From: Cyanobacteria bacterium UBA6984
GTDB lineage: Bacteria; Cyanobacteriota; Vampirovibrionia; Gastranaerophilales; Gastranaerophilaceae
Reading direction: 5' to 3'
DNA: 14,442 bases
Assembly (NCBI GenBank): GCA_002450015.1
Contig: DJYG01000029.1
Location: 1-14,442, forward strand
Position 1 is the stretch's first letter. Every line of letters begins with the position of its first letter. A program made the translations under genes and the position numbers. This document shows, piece by piece, positions 7,201 to 13,618 of the stretch. The notes beneath the pieces are model-generated. The model worked only from the letters and a program-made list of their open reading frames with translations. It had not been told where the DNA came from and searched no databases.

Positions 7201-7903
7201 GAAAAATTCTGCACCACTACTCGGTATTGCTCTAATAGCGCTAATAGTTGCATTTGGATTTATGAAAAAAGACTTGATACTTGATAAAATTAATTCTCAA
7301 AAAGGAGTTTCTGTCGAACAAGAGCAAAATATGCCTGTTGAAGGAGAAACTCAAGAAGATAAAGAAGACGCAGAATTATTAAATGACAATGAAAATCCTG
7401 ATGCAAATCAAGAACAAATAAACCAAGGTATCGGTGATATTCCTGGAGAAGCAGGTGGACCTCAAGACGCAGCAAGTATGGAAGAGAGCTTACATCAAAA
7501 AGGCAGTCAAATAAATTCACTGCCAAGCAGTAAATACAGTAACACTCCTGAACCTTTGGCAAGCAGCGATATAAAACGCCTATATTGGGAAATACCGCAA
7601 GATTTAACATATAATGATGATATAGTTAAGTATCTTAAAACAGTTGGTAAAACAATGAAATTTGCTATACAAAGTGACTTGCTAAATATTTCAGAAATGC
7701 CATACTCAAATAAAATGATAGTTAATATAACTATTAAGAAAGATGGCTCTTTTGATAATGTAAATACGACTGTTTCAAGTGGTTCAAAACAAATTGACAC
7801 AGTTGTGTTACAAAGTGTTAAGGCAGCTCTAAAATACGTAAAAGCGCCAACTGCGGAATTTAGGGATGATAGTTATAATTTTTCACTTATAATTAATTTT
7901 TAG
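4214..7903 (+). CDS. Giant acidic membrane protein with TonB-like C-terminal domain (1229 aa)
   Basis: There are three visible parts. Residues 1 to about 235 look globular (ARLGIKFLAMLGAK, then IPKSHYEFDILPDIYIFIKIF) and loosely recall the cyanobacterial DUF1822 family; that match is from memory and uncertain. From about 235 to 995 the chain is low-complexity, dominated by Asp, Glu, Asn, Ser, Leu and Ile, with repeated short words such as EPVEN and NDFS[GA]L. After KKK at 995-997 comes one membrane helix at about 1000-1017 (PLLGIALIALIVAFGFM, then KK). The last 65 residues (1165-1229) read like a TonB/TolA C-terminal fold: VNITIKKDGSFDNV, TVSSGSKQID, VKAALKYVKAP. The expected topology is N-inside, placing some 990 residues in the cytoplasm and the TonB-like domain in the periplasm. 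No ExbB/ExbD gene is in the window. GAGGT at 4203-4207 supports the ATG. No terminator separates it from the next gene. Function is unknown; envelope signalling is inferred. Confidence 0.8.
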   Translation: MSIFDNENLIEIKRDDINDASVSSNHLAYDIKRRAFANVLGARLGIKFLAMLGAKADNYDSLYTIPAILKDIDISDIKTDNNIKIDVRIVEDENHLCIPKSHYEFDILPDIYIFIKIFPDFSYASYIGAIAPDEVDKSIENQSYYFLGSDLLYNENSLKKVLEKGKAKSNYEPDENEVVRASGMLVNFIDGDILNNEKHFVYKVLKDSKQLRKLFSDFEKFEMISADLAHTDEILSDSVLDVLGAQEIYKNDLSETDIGSDIDLDELALETAADFVEEYIEDDKDNAMFDNNEIIEGEFNELPDDTEIEEAGELEALPTDEELASFADSSQDMQEDEVNDDEIQNIGSFEGFEGLGTDNDISFDDFTAALEDSTLEGDSVNDQNDSTLELKSDDVLSDSESINNLNEENISSEIEQEDFTQINTNSQFEVSNNIAVDEIANIEEFEPVENLEQNIEPESLDLNLSDADNNNEILTANEEVDDLNIISEELIMPNEDIDMENNDDTNLNTAEILDNSDIQNVDIEASELTPVTELEELQPVIDLTLPELEPIIDVQNISDESTDNIEVDDYEQDNVTDSDDEKINDNDFSALDNIAQSINFETEQTNETPLDFNSNSESINELEEQTELEMPDNSNPNEATNNEENDFSGLEEFTMDMAKEYEKANPDVFNSPKRENVSLEYNENDFNMMSSPINNSFEQENLNTDEHQDFTNDNTENTSNDEVLETNDFQLETLDNNLDLNLEPVENIADLDISNIQEENLTEKIDPQNSIETDIPVLQNDFTSELEPLEIQEIQPEQNEDFSNGYNIDDMTSDSDIDSISFDNLTADDNSTTDLSNVNLDELDSDDGDFNFVESYDFEQNNKQNIDMSNIDSEIDNIMNNPDFDINELDLDNIDLNDPNLNIENLDIDMSDINMNDISNIQDISNMPNMPQDTPQDIQSNIQDEQYIPDFNGNDQNTIEALYNENTQNQPGEAINQSFDANNVNVNINPQPTAKKKNSAPLLGIALIALIVAFGFMKKDLILDKINSQKGVSVEQEQNMPVEGETQEDKEDAELLNDNENPDANQEQINQGIGDIPGEAGGPQDAASMEESLHQKGSQINSLPSSKYSNTPEPLASSDIKRLYWEIPQDLTYNDDIVKYLKTVGKTMKFAIQSDLLNISEMPYSNKMIVNITIKKDGSFDNVNTTVSSGSKQIDTVVLQSVKAALKYVKAPTAEFRDDSYNFSLIINF

Positions 7904-7955
7904 ATTGTGATAATATATAAGTGTTAGTTAGCAGATTTTTGATGAAAGTTAAAAA

Positions 7956-8534
7956 TTGGAATTATCACAAGAGCATTTAGACTTAATTAAGAAAATTATC
8001 AAGTCTGATAAAAAATTCCAAAATAATGAAGATTTATTTGACGATTTTTTCAATGAGACTTGTAAGCGTTCTTTATCCATTGTGGAAACAATGGAAGATT
8101 CTGATGTGCTTGAATCATATCTTAGAAAAATAGCTTCCACTGCAATTGTTATTGTTCTAAAAAATATGGGAAGAGTAAGAAGAACACATCAAAGCTACGT
8201 GAACAATGATAAAGAAATAAAACAACCTGTTATAACAGATGAAAACGTTAATTCTGATAATGTAAAACCATTCAATGTTAACTACAATTTTATAAACATA
8301 AAAACAAATCCTGAAGAAATTGCTGTGCAAAAAGAAATTTTACAATCAGTTTATGATTCTGTTGTTATATTACACAGTCAGCATATTGAAAAGCAATATC
8401 TTCAATTATACGAACTCAGATACGTAGAAGGTCTAAAACAAGCAGATATAGCAAGAGAAATGAATATCTCTCAATCACAAGTTTCAAAAAGACTTTTTGA
8501 ACTTATGGATGCAGTAAAACAATCTATTAACTAA
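7956..8534 (+). CDS. Sigma-70-like transcription factor (192 aa)
   Basis: The product is predicted to be a small sigma factor or sigma-like DNA-binding regulator. The C-terminal part (about 145-190) has a clear region-4-type helix-turn-helix: LYELRYVEGLKQADIAREM, then NISQSQVSKRL, where QSQVSKR is the recognition-helix style of sigma B/F-type factors. Residues about 25-80 (LFDDFFNETCKRSLSIVE, later SYLRKIASTAIVIVLKN) could be a divergent region 2. The linker (about 85-125) is Asn-rich and poorly ordered. Length fits small sigma factors. An in-frame stop at 7950-7952 leaves TTG at 7956 as the first possible start; no strong ribosome site precedes it. An ATG at 7942 is in another frame and one extra A in the A5 run at 7951-7955 would join it. 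It lies 52 nt after the acidic TonB-like gene and 16 nt before the zinc-ribbon ATPase gene, so all three are probably co-transcribed. Confidence 0.72.
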   Translation: MELSQEHLDLIKKIIKSDKKFQNNEDLFDDFFNETCKRSLSIVETMEDSDVLESYLRKIASTAIVIVLKNMGRVRRTHQSYVNNDKEIKQPVITDENVNSDNVKPFNVNYNFINIKTNPEEIAVQKEILQSVYDSVVILHSQHIEKQYLQLYELRYVEGLKQADIAREMNISQSQVSKRLFELMDAVKQSIN

Positions 8535-8550
8535 CAAAATTCGGTAAACA

Positions 8551-11500
8551 ATGATTTGTCCAAGATGTAAAAAACAAATACCAAAAGACACTATCAGTTG
8601 TCCACATTGTAACATGAAAATTGGGACACACTGTAAGCATTGTGGCGCTTATAATTTGGTGTATAATAAATCTTGTGTCGAATGTGGTGCAGAACTGGTA
8701 AAATTCTGTCCAAAATGTAAATCTGCAAACTTCCCTAATGCTACAATATGTCGTAAATGTGGTGCATCGTTTAAAAACAATAAAAATACAGAGAAAATAA
8801 AACACAATAAATTAACCCCACCAAGACAATTTGTATTGCCTGAAATTTCAAAACACAATTTCAAAAGAAAGCCGCATTTAGCCGAAAAACTTGAAATAAA
8901 AACAAAAAATGTACAAAAAAGTGCAATTATAAATGTTAATCCTGCAAAAGCAATTACATCAGATGCTCCAATTTTGCCTGTAAGAGAATTACTAAACAGC
9001 AATGACAAAATCTTACCGGAAGTAAAATCTGCAAAAAAGGTATCAAATTCATCAAAACAACTAACTAATAAAAAGAAAGTTAAGAAAGTTAAAAAGAAAG
9101 AAATCTCGCAAGAAAATGAAGCTTTACAGCTGCAATTAAATACTCTGCAAAATCAACTAAGCGGTCTTCAGCAACAGCTAAACACTTTACCTCAGCAGTT
9201 GAATGCAATGCAAATTCAGCAAAACAAGGACGAGGCACAAACTGCAAATAAAAATTCTGATATAATAGATAAAAAGCCAAAATCTAATCAGAAAAGTGTT
9301 CTTCCAAAATCACAAAAAAACAATACCATCAAAAAAACATCAACAACAAAACCGCAAATAAAATCAACCAACGGATACCACGGTATCTTACCACATAAAT
9401 CTAATATTTTACCAAATAGCAGAAATGTAATACCTAATCCGAGAAAACTTCAAAAACCAAAAAATATTTTATCTGAAGCTGCAAGTAAACATTTTAAAAT
9501 TACTGAGCCAAAACCGGTTGCAGATGTTCCGGTAAAAAATGAATATACTCAAAGCGGTTTGCCGGAATATTCACCAAATTTATTCACACAGGCAAGCGCA
9601 AAAAACATACTTGTTAATACATTATTAAATACTTCGGTAAGTATTATATCACTTAGCGGCGAAAGCGGTATTGGAAAAAATATTGTTCTTCGAGCAACAA
9701 TTGAAGCTCTGCAAGAAAATCAATTTGTTTGGCTTATTGGTAAAGCGACTCCGCTTAGTCAAATAACCCCTTGCGGATTATTTCAAGATATTTTACTTAC
9801 TTTCTTTAACGTTACTAATTTTTGTTTGAATACTACAAAATTACGAAAAGAGTCACTTAAATTTTTTAAAACTGAATTTCCAACTTTGAAAAATGACGAA
9901 ATTGATGATTTAATTAATTTTTTGTACCCTGAAAAATCTGCATATTATGAGCAAATTTTTAAGAATAAAGCAAGAACATTCTCTATATTGAGAAAAGTTT
10001 TTGACACAATTACATCAAGAATGCAAACTGTTTTTGTATTTGATAACTTTGAACATATTGACAATATGTCGTATGAATTTTTAAAGACATTAATTAACAG
10101 TAAAACAGGTCTGCAAAATACAAAGTATATCTTAACATACAATGAACCCCGCTCTGCAAAAACATATCTTTATGACAAATCGCTAACTGACAACGCATAC
10201 ACAGACATATCATTAATACCTTTTAATGACAGTCAAACCGATTCGTTTATTAATCAATATAATCCTCTGTTTGTTGGAACATCACAAGCCCTAAGAGATA
10301 CAATCCATAAACAGACAAACGGAAATCCTGCATACATTGAACAAATTTTAAATCTTGTTACTGATTCTAGCAGAAATTACATATCTTTTTCATTACCTGA
10401 CTCATTTGAAGATGTTGTAAAACGAAGATTGACAATTCTTAAGAATGAAAACTCTATGGTATATGAAATATTGATAGCATCTGCAGTTTTGGGATTAAAA
10501 TTTTATCCTGTAATTTTAAACCAATTATTCAAAGTTGATGACAGAACTTTTGTAGAATTGTTTTCAAGCTTGCTTGATTTGAATTACATATCGCCTGTAA
10601 ATGAAACGGCTTATGAATTTAAAAGTACAAAATTATGGAAAACTATACTTGAAATCGCAAAAAAAGATCGCAATTTTATGAATATTAACGAAAAATTATT
10701 CGTAATATTATCAGGTTTTACACTTTCCTCTCACTCATCGCTAGCTCTTATTGCTACGAATTTAAAAGAAAATTTGAGTGCCTTAAATGCTTGGTCTGAA
10801 GTTGTACGTCAAACCTCAGCAATTGGCGATGAAAATATATATATAATGGCACAGAAATATTCATTGGTACTGGTTGAAAAGCTTCAAGGACGCAATAGTT
10901 CTTTAATAAAACACAATATTTACGAACGATTAGGCAAATTAATGTCATTTACAAATCCAAAAGCGGCTATTGAATATTTGCCAAAAGTAATTGAACACTC
11001 CAGACACCTGAATGATAATCTTAAAGAATTTGAACTAACAGGATACCTTGCGCAATGCTGTCAAAAAGTTGGTAATCACTTTGGTGTAATTGAGTGCATT
11101 GACAGCGCAGCATCCAATATAGACCAAACTTATGATTTAGAAATCGCAATGGTAAAATCCAGAAAACTTCTTTCTTTATTAACTATTGGCAACCTTGGAG
11201 AAGTTGTTGACTTAATAGACACTGAAATATTACCTATATTTGAAAGAAATTTGGATACAACAAGACAGCACAAAAACATTAAGATAGAAGATTTATTTGA
11301 AGCTTGGCTTGACACATACCTAATTCTTGCAAATGCGTTAGTACTTCAAGGAGATAATCGTTCTATCGGAATAGTAAGCACTATTTTTGAAATAATAGAA
11401 AAAAATCATATTCAAAATGATTTATATATCTGCAAAACAAAATTAACGCTGGCTCTTGCTAATACACTTAAAGGCGATATAAAAGAATCTGAAATAATAC

Positions 11501-12258
11501 TTGATGAGACACTAAAACAATACAAAAATAATGACATAATGGATAGTCAAGCAATAACCGTTTGGAATATGATTAGTGTTTTAAACAGCATAATGAGAAA
11601 CCAATTGGATAGTATTCAAGATGAGCTGTTCCAAATAGTTACATTTGCAAATAACAATAATGACCAATTTACTAAAAATATATTAAAATTATTACTTGGA
11701 AAAGTATTAAAAGAAAAAGGAAAATTTAAGCAATCGTTAGCAATATATACTGAACAAGTAGCATACTTTGCAAATGAAAAAAATGCTCTTGGCGTATTAA
11801 TAGCTTGGTACTTTATATCTGAAGTAACATTATTAACCGCAGGGGCTGAAAAATCACTTGAATATTCTCTAAAAGCTCTTGATATTGCACAAAGTCCAAA
11901 AATACAAAATTTTTATTTTATAACTCAATTTAATAAAATCATTGGAGAAGCATACCTTGCATTACAAGACTATGATTCCGCAAAAGCGTACATAGAAAGT
12001 GCTATTGGTATAGCAAGACAATTCGATTTACTTGATACATTATCTGAATTGTATTTCTTATATGGTAAATACTTGCAAGAACTTGCAACTATAAAATCTG
12101 ATTCTCAACGAGATTATGCAGTAAGCGCATTTAAAATGTATGATAAAGCTGTTAATCTTGCACAAAACTTAAATAATGGAAATCTTGTAAGCACAGTAAT
12201 GGCTGCCAATACAGAATTGAGACGATACTGTCAAAAACACGGTATAATAATAAGATAA
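8551..12258 (+). CDS. Triple zinc ribbon - STAND-type ATPase - TPR-like protein (1235 aa)
   Basis: Six CxxC pairs (Cys 3/6, 17/20, 28/31, 42/45, 53/56, 67/70) form three zinc ribbons. A basic, Ser/Lys/Asn/Pro-rich linker follows, with a Gln/Leu coiled coil at about 184-230. The NTPase domain has Walker A GESGIGKN at 370-377, a Walker B VFVFDNFEH with Asp498, and GNP at 591-593. This matches AAA_16/STAND ATPases of the kind in MalT-like regulators and some adenylate cyclases. A winged-helix-like stretch follows (about 610-710). From about 800 to the end there are helical TPR-like repeats (for example GEAYLALQDYDSAKAYIES). STAND proteins usually act as ligand-triggered, ATP-dependent switches; here no effector domain follows the repeats, so output may go through the zinc ribbons or a partner. 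The ATG at 8551 has only a weak ribosome site; coupling to the upstream gene is likely. No signal peptide or membrane helix is seen, so it is cytoplasmic. Confidence 0.85.
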   Translation: MICPRCKKQIPKDTISCPHCNMKIGTHCKHCGAYNLVYNKSCVECGAELVKFCPKCKSANFPNATICRKCGASFKNNKNTEKIKHNKLTPPRQFVLPEISKHNFKRKPHLAEKLEIKTKNVQKSAIINVNPAKAITSDAPILPVRELLNSNDKILPEVKSAKKVSNSSKQLTNKKKVKKVKKKEISQENEALQLQLNTLQNQLSGLQQQLNTLPQQLNAMQIQQNKDEAQTANKNSDIIDKKPKSNQKSVLPKSQKNNTIKKTSTTKPQIKSTNGYHGILPHKSNILPNSRNVIPNPRKLQKPKNILSEAASKHFKITEPKPVADVPVKNEYTQSGLPEYSPNLFTQASAKNILVNTLLNTSVSIISLSGESGIGKNIVLRATIEALQENQFVWLIGKATPLSQITPCGLFQDILLTFFNVTNFCLNTTKLRKESLKFFKTEFPTLKNDEIDDLINFLYPEKSAYYEQIFKNKARTFSILRKVFDTITSRMQTVFVFDNFEHIDNMSYEFLKTLINSKTGLQNTKYILTYNEPRSAKTYLYDKSLTDNAYTDISLIPFNDSQTDSFINQYNPLFVGTSQALRDTIHKQTNGNPAYIEQILNLVTDSSRNYISFSLPDSFEDVVKRRLTILKNENSMVYEILIASAVLGLKFYPVILNQLFKVDDRTFVELFSSLLDLNYISPVNETAYEFKSTKLWKTILEIAKKDRNFMNINEKLFVILSGFTLSSHSSLALIATNLKENLSALNAWSEVVRQTSAIGDENIYIMAQKYSLVLVEKLQGRNSSLIKHNIYERLGKLMSFTNPKAAIEYLPKVIEHSRHLNDNLKEFELTGYLAQCCQKVGNHFGVIECIDSAASNIDQTYDLEIAMVKSRKLLSLLTIGNLGEVVDLIDTEILPIFERNLDTTRQHKNIKIEDLFEAWLDTYLILANALVLQGDNRSIGIVSTIFEIIEKNHIQNDLYICKTKLTLALANTLKGDIKESEIILDETLKQYKNNDIMDSQAITVWNMISVLNSIMRNQLDSIQDELFQIVTFANNNNDQFTKNILKLLLGKVLKEKGKFKQSLAIYTEQVAYFANEKNALGVLIAWYFISEVTLLTAGAEKSLEYSLKALDIAQSPKIQNFYFITQFNKIIGEAYLALQDYDSAKAYIESAIGIARQFDLLDTLSELYFLYGKYLQELATIKSDSQRDYAVSAFKMYDKAVNLAQNLNNGNLVSTVMAANTELRRYCQKHGIIIR

Positions 12259-12289
12259 AAAAAGACCGCCTTAAAGGCAGGTCTTTTTT
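12258..12289. terminator. Bidirectional rho-independent terminator at the end of the large operon
   Basis: AAAAAAGACC at 12258-12267 pairs with GGTCTTTTTT at 12280-12289; the inner arms GCCT (12268-12271) and AGGC (12275-12278) extend the stem around a 3-nt TAA loop, with A12279 bulged. Runs of six A and six T at the ends let it work for the plus-strand operon ending at 12258 and for the minus-strand pair ending at 12317. Confidence 0.88.
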
Positions 12290-12316
12290 GTATGTTAGTC
12301 GTAGTATAATTTTTAA

Positions 12317-12883
12317 TTAAGCTTTTTGAGCTTTAGCTGCATCTTTAGCATCTAAATAGTTAGTTAATTTAGCGCCTAATTTATTAGCAACAGGAGTAAT
12401 AGCAACAGGAGTTAAGAATCTGTTAATTGATGAGCAAATAACTAAATCAATAGCATTTCTTGCACCTGTTTGTAAAGCTTCCATTTCTTTTGCAGATTTA
12501 CCGCCCTTAGCAGTCATTAATTCGCCAAATTTGTTAGCTAACTTATTAGTAGTACCTTTTAAAGCACCCACAACAGTATAAGTTAAAGCTGTTGATACTG
12601 CAAATGTCAAAGCTTGATTTAAAGCCATAGTAATTTTTTCATTTGTAGATTTCTTTTTATCAGTTAAGTTTTTGTAAATATATAAACCTGTAGTTACAGC
12701 TGAACTTGCAGTTGACAAGTGAGTCATTAAGTTTTTGCTGTCACCAACTTTTTCCATACCTTTAACAAAAACATCAGAGTTGCCAACTTTACTTAGAGCT
12801 GTTGCAACACCATCAGATAAACCTGAGAAATTTACATTTTGTGCTTTTTGTGGAACAACTGCGTTAATAGGTGAAACGTTCAT
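12317..12883 (-). CDS. Hypothetical Ala-rich protein with F-x-G motif, paralogue of its upstream neighbour (188 aa)
   Basis: The product has no recognised named family. It begins MNVSPINAVVPQKAQNVNFSG, with the motif NFSG at about 18-21. Three moderately hydrophobic helical stretches follow: around 53-73 (STASSAVTTGLYIYKN), 87-110 (ALTFAVSTALTYTVVGALKG) and 144-169 (AIDLVICSSINRFLTPVAITPV). It lacks a signal peptide; the helices could be membrane-inserted or a soluble helical bundle. It aligns by eye along its whole length with the gene just upstream: PI-x-AV, AQ-F-x-G-x-x-D-x-V, ASS-V-x-x-G, and a shared C-terminal block, so the two are divergent tandem paralogues. The start overlaps the upstream stop by 1 nt (TAATG), and AGGAGGT at 12898-12892 sits 8 nt before the ATG. 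Translation is therefore coupled and probably strong. The hairpin at 12258-12289 terminates the transcript. Confidence 0.8.
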   Translation of the reverse strand: MNVSPINAVVPQKAQNVNFSGLSDGVATALSKVGNSDVFVKGMEKVGDSKNLMTHLSTASSAVTTGLYIYKNLTDKKKSTNEKITMALNQALTFAVSTALTYTVVGALKGTTNKLANKFGELMTAKGGKSAKEMEALQTGARNAIDLVICSSINRFLTPVAITPVANKLGAKLTNYLDAKDAAKAQKA

Positions 12884-13497
12884 TACTTAGTACCTCCTTT
12901 GAAGTTATCTAATACGGGACGTTGTGCAACTTCTTGTTGTTGCATAGCTTGAGCTACAGGAGCTTGAGCTTGTTGAGCAGGTTGTTCAGCGCCTTTTTTC
13001 TTACCGAATAAAGCTTTGTTTACAACACCTGATAAAGCAGATGTCATTAATGCTCTTGGAACTGCTAATAAAATATCAGGTCCAAATGATAAAACTTTGT
13101 TAACATTCTTTTCGAATGCTGGATTTGATTTCATTTTTTCGTGCATTTTAGGTAAATATTTTTCTGTATTACCCATAACTTTTTGCAAACCTGCTGAAAT
13201 AGGTTTCATAACAACTGAAGTAATAGCAAAACCGATAACAGCAGAAGCGATTGCGTGAGCTGCAGCATTACCTTTGTTTTTTTGTTCATTTTCATCTTTA
13301 GCAGGTAAAGCCATAATTGCAGCAGGTCTTAAAATACCTGCCATAACTAATGATGAAGCAGCGTTGAATGTTGCAGAGTTTTTACCTGCAAATTCAGCAA
13401 CTTTTTCGAATGCTTTGCTTCCCAAAACTTTGTCAACGGCACCTGTAAATTGAGGTTGAGCCGAATGAGAAACAGCACCAATTGGATTAATTGCCAT
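12883..13497 (-). CDS. Hypothetical Ala-rich protein with F-x-G motif, first gene of the paralogous pair (204 aa)
   Basis: No named family is recognised. The protein begins MAINPIGAVSHSAQPQFTG, with the motif QFTG at about 16-19, followed by helical Ala-rich sequence. Hydrophobic stretches lie at about 43-64 (FNAASSLVMAGILRPAAIM), 80-105 (HAIASAVIGFAITSVVMKPI) and 140-163 (GPDILLAVPRALMTSALSGVV). The tail is Gln/Ala/Pro-rich (QPAQQAQAPVAQAMQQQ), probably disordered, and absent from the 188-aa paralogue. A weak AAAGGAAA ribosome site lies about 12 nt before the ATG at 13497. The last codons, encoding KGGTK, contain the AGGAGGT ribosome site of the next gene, and the stop overlaps its start. 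No signal peptide is seen. A role at the membrane or cell surface is only inferred from the helices and the prepilin gene nearby. Confidence 0.8.
   Translation of the reverse strand: MAINPIGAVSHSAQPQFTGAVDKVLGSKAFEKVAEFAGKNSATFNAASSLVMAGILRPAAIMALPAKDENEQKNKGNAAAHAIASAVIGFAITSVVMKPISAGLQKVMGNTEKYLPKMHEKMKSNPAFEKNVNKVLSFGPDILLAVPRALMTSALSGVVNKALFGKKKGAEQPAQQAQAPVAQAMQQQEVAQRPVLDNFKGGTK
12892..12898 (-). promoter_or_regulatory. Ribosome binding site embedded in the upstream gene's last codons
   Basis: AGGAGGT (minus strand, 12898 to 12892) is 8 nt before the ATG at 12883 and also encodes part of the K-G-G-T tail of the upstream protein. With the TAATG overlap this indicates translational coupling. 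Confidence 0.75.
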
Positions 13498-13586
13498 AAT
13501 AGATACATTTCCTTTACTACACTAACACATGTCTATAAAGTATCCGAAATGATAAAATTTGCTACATGACAAACTGTTTCTTTACA

Positions 13587-13598
13587 TTTGTTAACAAA
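13587..13598. promoter_or_regulatory. 12-bp perfect palindrome, possible operator
   Basis: TTTGTTAACAAA is a perfect palindrome about 90 nt upstream of the 13497 start and 20 nt beyond the end of the prepilin gene. It has no loop and no T run, so it is not a typical terminator. A binding site for a dimeric regulator is possible, but AT-rich palindromes of this length can arise by chance. Confidence 0.25.
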
Positions 13599-13618
13599 AG
13601 ATATTCAAAAATTAAGCA

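Noticed and set aside
8551..12258. Adenylate cyclase or LuxR/MalT regulator
   Set aside because: The ATPase and repeat parts resemble those families, but no cyclase domain and no C-terminal LuxR helix-turn-helix are present.
13587..13598. Terminator for the prepilin gene
   Set aside because: The palindrome has no loop and no T run; nothing else between 13498 and 13618 looks like a convincing terminator.
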